Positions 32,431 to 41,984 of a stretch of DNA of 64,000 nucleotides are shown one piece after another; within the stretch, counting starts at the first letter, position 1; every line of letters starts with the position of its first letter. The DNA lies in contig NZ_SSOD01000007.1 of the NCBI RefSeq assembly GCF_004801305.1, positions 178,226-242,225 on the forward strand. The letters run 5' to 3'. The stretch comes from Pseudothauera rhizosphaerae. Its GTDB lineage: Bacteria > Pseudomonadota > Gammaproteobacteria > Burkholderiales > Rhodocyclaceae. The position numbers and the translations under genes are program-made. The notes below the pieces were generated by a model. It was not told the origin of the DNA. It saw only the letters and a program-made list of their open reading frames with translations, and searched no databases.

Positions 32431-32665
32431 GGGTCTTTCCTCCTTTCAAGTCCACACGCGAACCGCCAACGGCGATTCGCACCCACGGCGACCTGGATCA
32501 GGAGTGCGGCCAACAAAGGCCAAATCCTGTTCTGGGCTCACCGTCTGCGCAGGCCGCCCGGGAGGCACTTAAGCGCGGGGATCAACCCGCACACCTGCGG
32601 TCTTTGACGATCCGCCCCGGCGCGGGTGCACCGGGACGGCCCAAAGTTCTTTGTGCCGCCTATGC
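32431..32665 (-). promoter_or_regulatory. rplJ leader region (probable L10 autoregulatory leader)
   Basis: The 235-base gap between rplA and rplJ has several stems. The nearest (32458-32467 with 32471-32480) is a 10-bp stem with a 3-base loop ending about 12 bases before the AGGAGG site at 32437-32446. Another is CCGCA with TGCGG near 32590. In many bacteria L10-L12 binds a structured leader here to repress rplJL translation. The position and size fit, but the specific fold was not verified. Confidence 0.5.
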
Positions 32666-33364
32666 TCAGGCGGCGGTAACGCTGGCCGGCTCGACGCGCA
32701 CGCCGGCACCCATGGTGCTCGACAGCGCGATCTTGCGCAGATACACACCCTTGGAGGCGGCGGGCTTGGCCTTCACCAGCGCGTCCACCAGCGCGTTGAA
32801 GTTCTGCTGCAGCGCTTCCTCCGGGAACGAGGCGCGGCCGATGGTGGCGTGCACGATGCCCGCCTTGTCGGTGCGGTACTGGACCTGGCCAGCCTTGGCA
32901 TTCTTGACCGCGGTGGCCACGTCCATGGTGACGGTGCCGACCTTCGGGTTCGGCATCAGGCCGCGCGGACCGAGGATCTGGCCCAGCTGGCCGACCACGC
33001 GCATGGCATCCGGCGTGGCGATGCACACGTCGAAGTCTAGGTTGCCGGCCTTGACCTGCTCGGCGAGGTCGTCGAAGCCGACTACGTCCGCGCCGGCGGC
33101 ACGGGCGGCCTCGGCCTTGTCGCCCTGGGCGAACACGGCCACGCGCACGCTCTTGCCGGTGCCGGCGGGCAGCACCACGGAACCGCGCACCACCTGGTCG
33201 GACTTGCGCGCATCGACGCCGAGATTCACGGACACGTCGATGGATTCGTCGAACTTGGCGGTGGCCAGGCTCTTGACCAGAGTCAGCGCTTCGGTGACGG
33301 GATAGGTACGGTTGCGGTCAACCTTGGCACGCAGGGCCTGAACGCGCTTGGAAAGCTTGGCCAT
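32666..33364 (-). CDS. rplA: 50S ribosomal protein L1
   Basis: L1 is the E-site stalk protein and the translational repressor of the rplKA unit in E. coli. The 232-residue product begins [20 protein letters not shown] and has the [16 protein letters not shown] signature near residue 135. It follows rplK by 2 bases and precedes the rplJ leader. Confidence 0.97.
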   Translation of the reverse strand: MAKLSKRVQALRAKVDRNRTYPVTEALTLVKSLATAKFDESIDVSVNLGVDARKSDQVVRGSVVLPAGTGKSVRVAVFAQGDKAEAARAAGADVVGFDDLAEQVKAGNLDFDVCIATPDAMRVVGQLGQILGPRGLMPNPKVGTVTMDVATAVKNAKAGQVQYRTDKAGIVHATIGRASFPEEALQQNFNALVDALVKAKPAASKGVYLRKIALSSTMGAGVRVEPASVTAA

Positions 33365-33366
33365 GA

Positions 33367-33798
33367 TCAGAGACCCTCCACGGTGATGCCCATGCTGCGC
33401 GCGGAGCCGGCGATGGTGCGCACCGCGGCTTCCAGGTCGGCAGCAGTCAGATCCTTCAGCTTGGTCTTGGCGATTTCCTCGGCCTGGGCGCGGGTGATCG
33501 AGCCGACCTTGTCGGTATGCGGCTTCGCGGAACCCTTCTGCACCTTCGCCGCCTTCTTGATCAGCACCGAGGCCGGCGGGGTCTTCATGATGAAGGTGAA
33601 GCTCTTGTCGGCGTAAGCCGTGATCACCACGGGGATCGGCAGGCCCGGCTCCAGACTCTGGGTCTGGGCGTTGAAGGCCTTGCAGAATTCCATGATGTTC
33701 AGGCCGCGCTGGCCGAGCGCGGGGCCGATCGGGGGGCTGGGGTTGGCCTTGCCGGCCGGCACCTGCAGCTTGACGTAGCCGGTGATTTTCTTTGCCAT
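33367..33798 (-). CDS. rplK: 50S ribosomal protein L11
   Basis: L11 forms the GTPase-associated center and is needed for RelA activation. The 143-residue product has the N-terminal domain with the Pro-rich helix ([20 protein letters not shown]) and the RNA-binding C-terminal domain ending [10 protein letters not shown]. It is the first gene of the L11-L1 pair, 113 bases after nusG. Confidence 0.97.
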   Translation of the reverse strand: MAKKITGYVKLQVPAGKANPSPPIGPALGQRGLNIMEFCKAFNAQTQSLEPGLPIPVVITAYADKSFTFIMKTPPASVLIKKAAKVQKGSAKPHTDKVGSITRAQAEEIAKTKLKDLTAADLEAAVRTIAGSARSMGITVEGL

Positions 33799-33856
33799 CT
33801 AGGCATGCTCCTGTCGTGAGTGCAAACGCGCCGGTCGCGCCGACGCTCCTCGTTGC

Positions 33857-33874
33857 GCCCGTCGCGGGACGGGC
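33857..33874 (-). other. Hairpin in the nusG-rplK gap
   Basis: GCCCGTC (33857-33863) and GACGGGC (33868-33874) form a 7-bp stem with a 4-base loop in the 113-base leader of rplK. It may contribute to L1-dependent regulation or to operon processing; neither is shown by the sequence. Confidence 0.4.
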
Positions 33875-33911
33875 AGATGCAGTGGACGCGCCCGCGCCCG
33901 CCGCCTCGCGC

Positions 33912-34445
33912 TCAGGTCTTCTCGACCTGGGCGAAATCCAGTTCCACCGGGGTGGCGCGACCGAAGATGGTCACCGACACCCGCAGCTTGCTCTTCTCGT
34001 AATTCACGTCTTCCACGCTGCCGTGGAAATCGGTGAACGGACCTTCCTTGACGCGCACCACCTCGCCCGTCTCGAACAGCACCTTGGGACGGGGCTTCTC
34101 CACCCCTTCCTGCATCTGGTGCATGATCTTGTCGACTTCCTTGTCGGAGATCGGCGTCGGCTTGGTGGCCGTGCCGCCGACGAAGCCGGTGACCTTGGGC
34201 GTCGACTTGACCAGGTGCCAGGTCTCGTCGTTCATCTCCATCTCCACCAGCACGTAGCCGGGGAAGAACTTGCGTTCGGAGATGCTCTTCTGGCCGCCCT
34301 TCATCTCGACCACTTCCTCGACGGGCACCAGGATCTGGCCGAACAGGTCCTGCATGCCGGCGCGATTGATGCGGTCCACGAGGGCCCGCTGCACGGACTT
34401 CTCGAATCCGGAATAGGCGTGTACCACGTACCAGCGCTTCGTCAT
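33912..34445 (-). CDS. nusG: Transcription termination/antitermination protein NusG
   Basis: NusG links RNA polymerase with Rho or with S10 on the lead ribosome. The ATG at 34445 gives the family start [20 protein letters not shown] and 177 residues. The N-terminal NGN domain and the C-terminal KOW domain ([21 protein letters not shown]) are intact. It lies 2 bases after secE. Frame upstream of the start overlaps secE and is not coding. Confidence 0.97.
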   Translation of the reverse strand: MTKRWYVVHAYSGFEKSVQRALVDRINRAGMQDLFGQILVPVEEVVEMKGGQKSISERKFFPGYVLVEMEMNDETWHLVKSTPKVTGFVGGTATKPTPISDKEVDKIMHQMQEGVEKPRPKVLFETGEVVRVKEGPFTDFHGSVEDVNYEKSKLRVSVTIFGRATPVELDFAQVEKT

Positions 34446-34447
34446 GA

Positions 34448-34795
34448 TCACTTCCAGCCCAGGACCAGGTCGTACAGCACCCACTCCAGGCTCTTGTCGG
34501 TCAGCCACAGAAAGATCGCGATGACGACCACGAAGGCGAACACGATGCCGGTCGTCTGCACCGTTTCCTTACGCGTCGGCCAGACCACTTTCTTGGTCTC
34601 GACCACCGCCTCGCGGGCGAAATCGACGAAGCGCCGGCCGGGCTCGGACAGCACGGCCACGCCCACGCCGGCACCCACACCCACCAGCACCGACAGCACG
34701 CGCACCACGAGGGGCTGCTCGGCCAGCAGGTAGAAGCCGGCCACGCCGGCTGCAAGCAGGGCGAGAGCCAGCGCGAACTTCAACTTATCGGCCAT
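34448..34795 (-). CDS. secE: Protein translocase subunit SecE
   Basis: SecE clamps SecY in the inner membrane. The 115-residue product has three hydrophobic segments (about residues 6-24, 27-48 and 82-105), as in E. coli SecE, and the conserved cytosolic helix before the last one ([19 protein letters not shown]). It is 2 bases before nusG and 25 bases after tRNA-Trp. Confidence 0.96.
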   Translation of the reverse strand: MADKLKFALALALLAAGVAGFYLLAEQPLVVRVLSVLVGVGAGVGVAVLSEPGRRFVDFAREAVVETKKVVWPTRKETVQTTGIVFAFVVVIAIFLWLTDKSLEWVLYDLVLGWK

Positions 34796-34820
34796 CGACG
34801 TTATCTGTATCCGAAATGTA

Positions 34821-34896
34821 TGGCAGGGGCAGAGGGAATCGAACCCCCAACCTTCGGTTTTGGAGACCGACGCTCTGCCAGTTGAGCTATACCCCT
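34821..34896 (-). tRNA. tRNA-Trp (anticodon CCA)
   Basis: The minus strand folds as a 76-base tRNA. Acceptor arm AGGGGTA pairs with TGCCCCT (one G-U), the D arm is GCTC...GAGC, the anticodon loop TCTCCAAAA carries CCA, and the T arm contains GTTCGATTC. The 3' CCA is encoded. It sits between tuf copy 2 and secE, the usual position. Confidence 0.96.
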
Positions 34897-34911
34897 GCAG
34901 CAGAGACTACT

Positions 34912-34941
34912 GAGCGCCCCGCGGGCGGGGCGCTCGTTTTT
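34912..34941 (+). terminator. Terminator-like hairpin facing against the operon between tuf copy 2 and tRNA-Trp
   Basis: GAGCGCCCCGC (34912-34922) and GCGGGGCGCTC (34925-34935) make an 11-bp GC-rich stem, followed on the plus strand by G and five T (34937-34941). All neighbouring genes are on the minus strand, where no U-tract follows. It is either an antisense terminator or a processing stem upstream of tRNA-Trp. Confidence 0.6.
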
Positions 34942-34962
34942 ATCGGGCAATCCGGTCAGGAA

Positions 34963-36153
34963 TTACTCGATGATTTTAGCGACGACGCCGGCGCCGACGG
35001 TGCGGCCACCTTCGCGGATCGCGAAGCGCAGGCCTTCTTCCATGGCGATCGGCGCGATCAGCTTGACCGTGATCGACACGTTGTCACCCGGCATCACCAT
35101 CTCGGTGCCTTCCGGCAGCGCGATGGAGCCGGTCACGTCCGTGGTGCGGAAGTAGAACTGCGGGCGGTAGTTGTTGAAGAACGGGGTGTGACGGCCGCCT
35201 TCGTCCTTGCTCAGCACGTACACTTCGCCGGTGAAGTGGGTGTGCGGGGTGATGGAGCCGGGCTTGGCCAGCACTTGGCCGCGTTCGACTTCTTCACGCT
35301 TGGTGCCGCGCAGCAGTACGCCGACGTTGTCGCCCGCCTGGCCTTGGTCGAGCAGCTTGCGGAACATTTCGACGCCGGTGCAGGTGGTCTTGACGGTGGG
35401 CTTGATGCCGACGATTTCGATTTCTTCGCCGACTTTGACGATGCCGCGTTCGACACGGCCGGTCACCACGGTGCCGCGGCCGGAGATGGAGAACACGTCT
35501 TCGATCGGCAGCAGGAAGGGTTTGTCGATGGCCCGTTCCGGGGTGGGGATGTAGCTGTCGAGCGCTTCGGCCAGTCGCAGGATGGCCGGCTCACCGATGT
35601 CGGACTGGTCGCCTTCGAGGGCCTTGAGCGCCGAGCCCTTGACGATGGGGATGTCGTCGCCGGGGAATTCGTACTTGGAGAGCAGTTCGCGCACTTCCAT
35701 TTCGACGAGTTCGAGCAGTTCTTCGTCGTCGACCATGTCGCACTTGTTCAGGAAGACGATGATGTAGGGCACGCCGACCTGACGGGCGAGCAGGATGTGT
35801 TCGCGGGTCTGCGGCATGGGGCCGTCCGCGGCCGAACACACCAGGATGGCGCCGTCCATCTGCGCAGCACCCGTGATCATGTTCTTCACGTAGTCGGCGT
35901 GGCCCGGGCAGTCCACGTGCGCGTAGTGGCGCGTGGCGGTTTCGTATTCGACGTGCGCGGTGTTGATGGTGATGCCGCGCGCCTTTTCTTCCGGCGCCGC
36001 GTCGATCTGGTCGTAGGCCTTCGCCTCCCCACCGAACTTCTTCGACAGGATCGTGGTGATCGCCGCCGTCAGCGTCGTCTTGCCATGGTCAACGTGGCCG
36101 ATCGTGCCTACGTTTACGTGCGGCTTGGTCCGCTCGAACTTACCCTTCGCCAT
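34963..36153 (-). CDS. tuf: Elongation factor Tu, copy 2
   Basis: The protein (396 residues) is identical to that of copy 1 at 18453-19643, with the same GTPase motifs. Over 1191 bases I see only four synonymous differences: two in codons 2-3 and two in the fifth- and fourth-last sense codons. The flanks differ completely. This copy lies between tRNA-Thr and tRNA-Trp, equivalent to E. coli tufB in the tyrU-glyT-thrT-tufB unit. Confidence 0.98.
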   Translation of the reverse strand: MAKGKFERTKPHVNVGTIGHVDHGKTTLTAAITTILSKKFGGEAKAYDQIDAAPEEKARGITINTAHVEYETATRHYAHVDCPGHADYVKNMITGAAQMDGAILVCSAADGPMPQTREHILLARQVGVPYIIVFLNKCDMVDDEELLELVEMEVRELLSKYEFPGDDIPIVKGSALKALEGDQSDIGEPAILRLAEALDSYIPTPERAIDKPFLLPIEDVFSISGRGTVVTGRVERGIVKVGEEIEIVGIKPTVKTTCTGVEMFRKLLDQGQAGDNVGVLLRGTKREEVERGQVLAKPGSITPHTHFTGEVYVLSKDEGGRHTPFFNNYRPQFYFRTTDVTGSIALPEGTEMVMPGDNVSITVKLIAPIAMEEGLRFAIREGGRTVGAGVVAKIIE

Positions 36154-36222
36154 GTCGAAACCTCTTGAATGTCAGTATCAGGAATCAGGAAACCTTCAAC
36201 ATCCAGGACGGAGAAGAGGGAA

Positions 36223-36297
<75 letters not shown>

Positions 36298-36327
36298 ACT
36301 GCCAAAACACCTGCTGCTCTCACAACC

Positions 36328-36401
36328 TGGAGCGGGTGAAGGGAATCGAACCCTCGTCATAAGCTTGGAAGGCTTCTGCTCTACCATTGAGCTACACCCG
36401 C
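36328..36401 (-). tRNA. tRNA-Gly (anticodon TCC)
   Basis: A 74-base tRNA on the minus strand starts GCGGGTGTAGCTCAATGG and ends with encoded CCA. The anticodon loop CTTCCAA carries TCC and the T arm contains GTTCGATTC. It lies between tRNA-Tyr and tRNA-Thr. Confidence 0.96.
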
Positions 36402-36480
36402 GCACAACGTAGACGACCCGCACTCACCACATGCACCAGACTTCTCGTCACACCAGAAAAACCTGGCGCATTTCAGCTAC

Positions 36481-36565
<85 letters not shown>

Positions 36566-36581
36566 AAGCGAGAAGCGCCGC

Positions 36582-36610
36582 ACTATAGTGGGTAAGCGCG
36601 TGGCTGTCAA
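36582..36610 (-). promoter_or_regulatory. Strong sigma-70 promoter of the tRNA-tuf operon
   Basis: On the minus strand a perfect TTGACA (complement of 36605-36610) and TATAGT (complement of 36582-36587) are spaced by exactly 17 bases. The sequence after the -10 is GCGGCGC, a GC-rich discriminator of the kind found at stringently controlled tRNA and rRNA promoters. Initiation near 36575 is about 10 bases before tRNA-Tyr. Confidence 0.85.
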
Positions 36611-36799
36611 ACACTTTTGCCCTCATGCGTCCGATCTCCGGCAGGGCATTTCGGCCCCGCCCGGCGCATCCCGCCCGTAGGCTTGCGACACCTTCTTTTT
36701 TAGCAGACGAACGGAGCCCCGGCGCAAGGAATGCGTGCGTTCCAGCGAGTTGGGACGATAATGCCGCGTTCGATCCGCCCGTCCCCCGGAGCCCATTCC

Positions 36800-38206
36800 A
36801 TGAACGCCCCCAGCCGCCCCGTCCGCCGCCCGCTGCCGCAGCGCCTGATCGACACCCTGGCGGCCGGTTTCGGCACGCGCTTCACCACCGCAGAGGCGGT
36901 GCGTGCCCACCACGGCCACGACGAATCGCACTTTCCGGATGCCCTGCCCGACGCGGTCGTGTTCCCCCACGGCACCGAGGAAGTCGCGGCCATCGTCGCC
37001 GCCTGCCGCGAGCACGGCGTGCCGGTCATCCCCTACGGCGTCGGCAGTTCGCTGGAGGGCCACATCCTGGCGATTCATGGCGGCGTCAGCGTGGACTTCT
37101 CCGAGATGAACAAGGTGCTCGCGGTGCACACCGAGGACATGGACGCCGTGGTCCAGCCCGGCGTCACGCGCAAGCAGCTCAATGCCGAACTGCGCGGCAC
37201 CGGGCTGTTCTTCCCCCTCGACCCGGGCGCGGACGCCTCCCTCGGCGGCATGGCCGCCACCCGCGCCTCGGGCACCAACGCGGTGCGCTACGGCACGATG
37301 CGGGAGAACGTCCTCGGCCTGACCGCGGTGCTGGCGGATGGCCGGGTGATCCGCAGCGGCGGGCGGGCGCGCAAGTCCTCCAGCGGCTACGACCTCACCC
37401 GCCTGCTGGTGGGTTCCGAAGGCACGCTGGGGCTGATCACCGAACTCATCGTGCGCCTGCATCCGCTGCCCGAGGCGCTGTCGGCCGCCACCTGCACCTT
37501 CCCGGACGTGGATGCCGCGGTGCGCACCGTGATCCAGACCATACAGCTTGGCGTGCCGGTGGCGCGCATCGAGCTGCTGGACGCGCTGACCGTCACCGCC
37601 ATCAACCGCTACAGCAAGACCACGCTGCGGGAGGCCCCCATGCTGTTCTTCGAGTTCCACGGCTCGCCGGCCGGCGTCGAGGAGCAGGCCGCCACGGTGC
37701 AGGACATCGCCCGCGAGCACGGCGGCCTGGACTTCGAATGGGCCACCCGCCCCGAGGAGCGCAGCCGGCTGTGGCAGGCCCGCCACGACACCTACTTCGC
37801 CTGCCTCAACCTGAAACCCGGCTGCCGCGGCGTCACCACCGACGTGTGCGTGCCCATCTCGCGCCTGGCGGAGGCGATCGCCGGAACCCGCGAGGACATC
37901 GCCGCCAGCGGGCTGGTCGCCCCCATCGTCGGCCACGTGGGCGATGGCAACTTCCACACGGTGATCCTGGTGAACCCCGACGACGAGGCCGAGATCGAAC
38001 GCGCCGAGGCGCTCAACCGGCGCATCGTCGAGCGCGCCCTGGCGCTGGACGGCACCTGCACCGGCGAGCACGGCATCGGCATCGGCAAGCAGGACTTCCT
38101 GCTCGCCGAGCACGGCGCAGCGGCGGTGGACGCCATGCGCCTGATCAAGCGGGCGCTGGACCCGGACAACCTGCTCAACCCCGGCAAGGTCGTGCCCGGG
38201 TTCTGA
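36800..38206 (+). CDS. FAD-linked oxidase, D-lactate dehydrogenase (cytochrome)/GlcD type
   Basis: The 468-residue protein belongs to the vanillyl-alcohol-oxidase superfamily of 2-hydroxyacid dehydrogenases and oxidises D-lactate, glycolate or a similar acid to the 2-oxoacid. The FAD domain is at about residues 48-225 (PYGVGSSLEGH at 78-88, DPGADASLGGMAATRASGTNA at 141-161). The C-terminal domain has HVGDGNFH (379-386) and GEHGIGIGK (422-430). The ATG at 36800 is used because GGAG lies 8 bases upstream; earlier in-frame starts lack a spaced site. The adjacent arylpyruvate oxidoreductase makes an aryl-lactate substrate conceivable, but D-lactate is the default. Confidence 0.85.
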   Translation: MNAPSRPVRRPLPQRLIDTLAAGFGTRFTTAEAVRAHHGHDESHFPDALPDAVVFPHGTEEVAAIVAACREHGVPVIPYGVGSSLEGHILAIHGGVSVDFSEMNKVLAVHTEDMDAVVQPGVTRKQLNAELRGTGLFFPLDPGADASLGGMAATRASGTNAVRYGTMRENVLGLTAVLADGRVIRSGGRARKSSSGYDLTRLLVGSEGTLGLITELIVRLHPLPEALSAATCTFPDVDAAVRTVIQTIQLGVPVARIELLDALTVTAINRYSKTTLREAPMLFFEFHGSPAGVEEQAATVQDIAREHGGLDFEWATRPEERSRLWQARHDTYFACLNLKPGCRGVTTDVCVPISRLAEAIAGTREDIAASGLVAPIVGHVGDGNFHTVILVNPDDEAEIERAEALNRRIVERALALDGTCTGEHGIGIGKQDFLLAEHGAAAVDAMRLIKRALDPDNLLNPGKVVPGF

Positions 38207-38370
38207 CGCCCGCGCAAACACGGGCCGAACGCCCGGGACATTAGGGTATCCAAGGATTGAAGCCGCTGGCCCACCCCGGCTAGGCTGCTCCGGCATCACC
38301 ACTGCGAACGTGCCCACAAGGCACGCAAGCGGTACGCACAGAACACGAATCTTGTGGAAGGAGACTCCCT

Positions 38371-41300
38371 ATGGCGGAAGCCGATCCGCGCGCCGGCAGC
38401 GCGCCCGTTCCCCGTTCCCCCAGCCTGGAAGACAAGTACACCACCGTCTCGGGCCGGGTCTATCTCACCGGCTACCAGGCGCTGGCGCGCCTGCTGATGA
38501 TCCAGAAGGAGCGCGATGCCGCGGCGGGACTCGACACCGCCGGCTTCGTCTCCGGCTACCGGGGCTCGCCCCTGGGCGGCCTGGACCAGACCCTGTGGAA
38601 GGCGAAGCAGCACCTCGCCACCCACGACATCGTGTTCCAGCCGGGCGTGAACGAAGACCTCGCCGCCACCGCGGTGTGGGGTACCCAGCAGGTCAATCTT
38701 TCCCCCCAAGCCAAGTACGACGGCGTGTTCGCCATGTGGTACGGCAAGGGGCCAGGCGTGGACCGCAGCGGCGACGTGTTCCGCCACGCCAACGCGGCCG
38801 GCACGTCGAAATTCGGCGGCGTGCTGGTCATCGCTGGCGACGACCATGCAGCCAAGTCCTCGACCCTGCCCCACCAGACCGACCACTTCTTCAAGGCGGT
38901 GATGATGCCGGTGCTGGCCCCGGCCGGCGTGCAGGAATACATCGACTACGGCGTGCACGGCTATGCCCTGTCGCGCTACTCGGGCTGCTGGGTGGCCTTC
39001 AAGGCGCTGGCGGACACGGTGGAGACCTCCGCTTCGGTGGACATCGACCCGCAGCGCGTGCAGGTGGTCATCCCCACCGATTTCGCGCTGCCGCCCGACG
39101 GCCTCAACATCCGCTGGCCCGACCCGCCCCTGGTGCAGGAAAAACGCCTGCTGCACTACAAGCTGTATGCGGCGCTTGCCTACGCCCGCGCCAACGGACT
39201 CAACCGCATCGTCATCGATTCGCCCGCGCCGCGGCTGGGCATCATCACCTGCGGCAAGAGCTATCTGGACGTGCGCCAGGCCTTCGACGATCTGGGCATC
39301 GACGACGAGCTCGCCGCCGAGATCGGCATCCGCCTGTACAAGGTGGGCATGGTGTGGCCGCTGGAATCCGACGGCGTGCGCCACTTCGCCGAGGGGCTGG
39401 ACGAGATACTGGTGATCGAGGAAAAGCGCCAGTTGCTCGAATACCAATTGAAGGAAGAGCTCTACAACTGGCGCGAAGACGTGCGCCCGCGCGTGGTCGG
39501 GAAATTCGACGAAAAGGGCGAATGGGCGCGCATCGCCCACGCCGACGGCACCACCGACCACGGCGACTGGCTGCTCCCGGCGGCCGGTGAGCTGACTCCG
39601 GCGATGATCGCCCGCGTCATCGCCGCGCGCATCGGCCGCTTCTTCACCTCGGAGTGCATCGAAGCGCGGCTCGCCTTCCTGGAGGCCAAGGAGAAGGCGC
39701 TGGAGACCCGCGTGTTCAAGATCGACCGCGTGCCCACCTTCTGTTCCGGCTGTCCCCACAACACCTCCACCCACGTGCCGGAGGGCAGCCGGGCGCTGGC
39801 CGGCATCGGCTGCCACTACATGGTGACCTGGATGCCCGAGCGGCACACCGGCACCTTCACCCAGATGGGCGGCGAAGGCGTGCCCTGGGTGGGCCAGGCG
39901 CCCTTCACCCACGAGAAGCACATCTTCGCCAACCTGGGCGACGGCACCTACTTCCACTCCGGCCTGCTGGCGATCCGCCAGGCGGTGGCGGCGAAGGTCA
40001 ACATCACCTACAAGATCCTCTACAACGACGCGGTGGCCATGACCGGCGGCCAGCCCCACGACGGCGAACTGACCGTGCCGAAGATCGTCGCCCAGTTGCG
40101 GGCCGAGGGCGTCAACAACATCGTCGTGGCCACCGACGGCACCCCGCGCGCCTGGGGACCGGCGGACCTGCCCCACGGCGTGCCGGTGCGCCACCGGGAC
40201 GAGTTGGACCGCGTCCAGCGCGAACTGCGCGAGACCGAGGGCGTCTCCGCGCTGATCTACGACCAGACCTGCGCCGCCGAGAAGCGCCGGCGCAGGAAGC
40301 GCGGCACCTTCCCCGACCCGGCGCGGCGCGTGTTCATCAACGAGGCGGTGTGCGAAGGCTGCGGCGACTGCGGCGTGGCCAGCAACTGCATGTCCATCCT
40401 GCCGGTGGAGACGGAGTTCGGCCGCAAGCGGCAGATCGACCAGTCCTCGTGCAACAAGGACTACTCCTGCCTCAAGGGCTTCTGCCCCAGCTTCATCACC
40501 ATCGAGGGCGGCACCCTGCGCAAGGGCAAGGCCCTGGCCGCCGACGAATCACACTTCGCCGACCTGCCCGAACCGGCGCTGCCGGACACCGCGCAGCCGT
40601 TCGGCATCATGGTCACCGGCGTGGGCGGCACCGGCGTGGTCACCATCGGCGCGCTGATCGGCATGGGCGCACATCTGGACGGCAAGGGCGTGACCGTGCT
40701 GGACATGACCGGGCTGGCCCAGAAGGGCGGCTCCGTGTTCAGCCACATCCGCCTTGCCGACCGGCCCGAGGACCTGCACGCGGTGCGCATCGCCGCCGGC
40801 GAGGCCGATGCGGTGATCGGCGGCGACGTGATCGTCTCGGCCAGCGTGGAGGCGCTCGCCAAGATGGCCGCCGGCCATACCCGCGCGGTGATCAATTGCG
40901 CCGAGACGCCGACCTCCGAGTTCGCCCTGAACCCGGACTGGCAGTTCCCGCTCGCGCGCATGCAGGCGGCAATCCGCGACGCCGTCAGCGACGCCGGCGC
41001 GGACTTCCTCGACGCCCAGCAGCTCGCCACCACGCTGATGGGCGACGCCATCGCCACCAACCTGTTCCTGCTCGGCTACGCCTGGCAGAAGGGCATGGTG
41101 CCGGTGTCCCACGGCGCGCTGATGCAGGCCATCGAACTGAACGGCACGGCGGTGGAGATGAACCGCAAGGCCTTCCTGTGGGGCCGGCGCGCGGCGCACG
41201 ACCTGGACGCGGTGCTGCGCTACGCCCGCCCGGCCGAGGTGGTGCCGATCCGCGCCCGTGGCCTGGACGAGACCCTCCGCGTGCGCGAGGAAGCCCTCGC

Positions 41301-41937
41301 CGCCTACCAGGACGCGGCCTACGCCGCCCGCTACCGGGCGCTGGTGGACAAGGTGCGCGCCGCCGAAACCCGCGTGGCGGGCGAGCAATCGATCCGGCTC
41401 ACCGAGGCGGTGGCGCGCAATTACTACAAGCTGCTGGCCTACAAGGACGAGTACGAGGTGGCGCGGCTCTACACCGACCCGGCGTTCTGGGACAAGGTGC
41501 ACGCCACTTTCGACGGCGACTACGAGGTGCGCTTCCACCTCGCCCCGCCGCTGCTCGCCCGCCCCGACCCCAACACCGGCCGCATCGCCAAGCAGACCTA
41601 CGGCCCGCGCATGCTGAAGCTGTTCCGCCTGCTCGCACGGCTCAAGGGCCTGCGCGGCACGCGCTGGGACGTGTTCGGCTACAGCGCCGAGCGGCGTGCC
41701 GAACGCGCGCTGATCGCGCAGTACGAGCAGGACCTGGCCGAAATGCTGGAATCGCTCTCCTTCCTGCGCCTGCCGCTGGCGGTGGACATCGCCGCGCTGC
41801 CGGACGGCATCCGTGGCTTCGGCCACGTCAAGGCGCACAACATGGCGCAGGCGGCCGCCCGGCGCGACCAACTGCTGGCCCGCTGGCGCAGCGCGGAGTC
41901 GCCCCCACGGCCTGCGGAGGCGCGCGCCGTGGCCTGA
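38371..41937 (+). CDS. Indolepyruvate (arylpyruvate):ferredoxin oxidoreductase, fused subunits
   Basis: This 1188-residue single-chain enzyme decarboxylates arylpyruvates (from Trp, Phe or Tyr transamination) to aryl-acetyl-CoA and reduces ferredoxin. The N-terminal pyrimidine-binding part includes SGYRGSPLGGLDQ near residue 61. FCSGCPHNTS is near 457, and the TPP site is GDGTYFHSG near 524 with NDAVAMTGGQ near 551. A Cys-rich FeS segment runs about 660-705 (GCGDC, CNKDYSCLKGFC). The IorB-like gamma domain starts near 749 (TGVGGTGVVTIG) and a long C-terminal extension follows. A weak promoter pair (TTGAAG 38257-38262, TAGGCT 38281-38286) and a GGAG site precede the start. Expected in anaerobic or denitrifying aromatic degraders. 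Confidence 0.92.
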   Translation: MAEADPRAGSAPVPRSPSLEDKYTTVSGRVYLTGYQALARLLMIQKERDAAAGLDTAGFVSGYRGSPLGGLDQTLWKAKQHLATHDIVFQPGVNEDLAATAVWGTQQVNLSPQAKYDGVFAMWYGKGPGVDRSGDVFRHANAAGTSKFGGVLVIAGDDHAAKSSTLPHQTDHFFKAVMMPVLAPAGVQEYIDYGVHGYALSRYSGCWVAFKALADTVETSASVDIDPQRVQVVIPTDFALPPDGLNIRWPDPPLVQEKRLLHYKLYAALAYARANGLNRIVIDSPAPRLGIITCGKSYLDVRQAFDDLGIDDELAAEIGIRLYKVGMVWPLESDGVRHFAEGLDEILVIEEKRQLLEYQLKEELYNWREDVRPRVVGKFDEKGEWARIAHADGTTDHGDWLLPAAGELTPAMIARVIAARIGRFFTSECIEARLAFLEAKEKALETRVFKIDRVPTFCSGCPHNTSTHVPEGSRALAGIGCHYMVTWMPERHTGTFTQMGGEGVPWVGQAPFTHEKHIFANLGDGTYFHSGLLAIRQAVAAKVNITYKILYNDAVAMTGGQPHDGELTVPKIVAQLRAEGVNNIVVATDGTPRAWGPADLPHGVPVRHRDELDRVQRELRETEGVSALIYDQTCAAEKRRRRKRGTFPDPARRVFINEAVCEGCGDCGVASNCMSILPVETEFGRKRQIDQSSCNKDYSCLKGFCPSFITIEGGTLRKGKALAADESHFADLPEPALPDTAQPFGIMVTGVGGTGVVTIGALIGMGAHLDGKGVTVLDMTGLAQKGGSVFSHIRLADRPEDLHAVRIAAGEADAVIGGDVIVSASVEALAKMAAGHTRAVINCAETPTSEFALNPDWQFPLARMQAAIRDAVSDAGADFLDAQQLATTLMGDAIATNLFLLGYAWQKGMVPVSHGALMQAIELNGTAVEMNRKAFLWGRRAAHDLDAVLRYARPAEVVPIRARGLDETLRVREEALAAYQDAAYAARYRALVDKVRAAETRVAGEQSIRLTEAVARNYYKLLAYKDEYEVARLYTDPAFWDKVHATFDGDYEVRFHLAPPLLARPDPNTGRIAKQTYGPRMLKLFRLLARLKGLRGTRWDVFGYSAERRAERALIAQYEQDLAEMLESLSFLRLPLAVDIAALPDGIRGFGHVKAHNMAQAAARRDQLLARWRSAESPPRPAEARAVA

Positions 41938-41984
41938 TCGGGCTATGATCCGGGCCTTCCCCCACGGAAAGCCCGGACCCGTCC

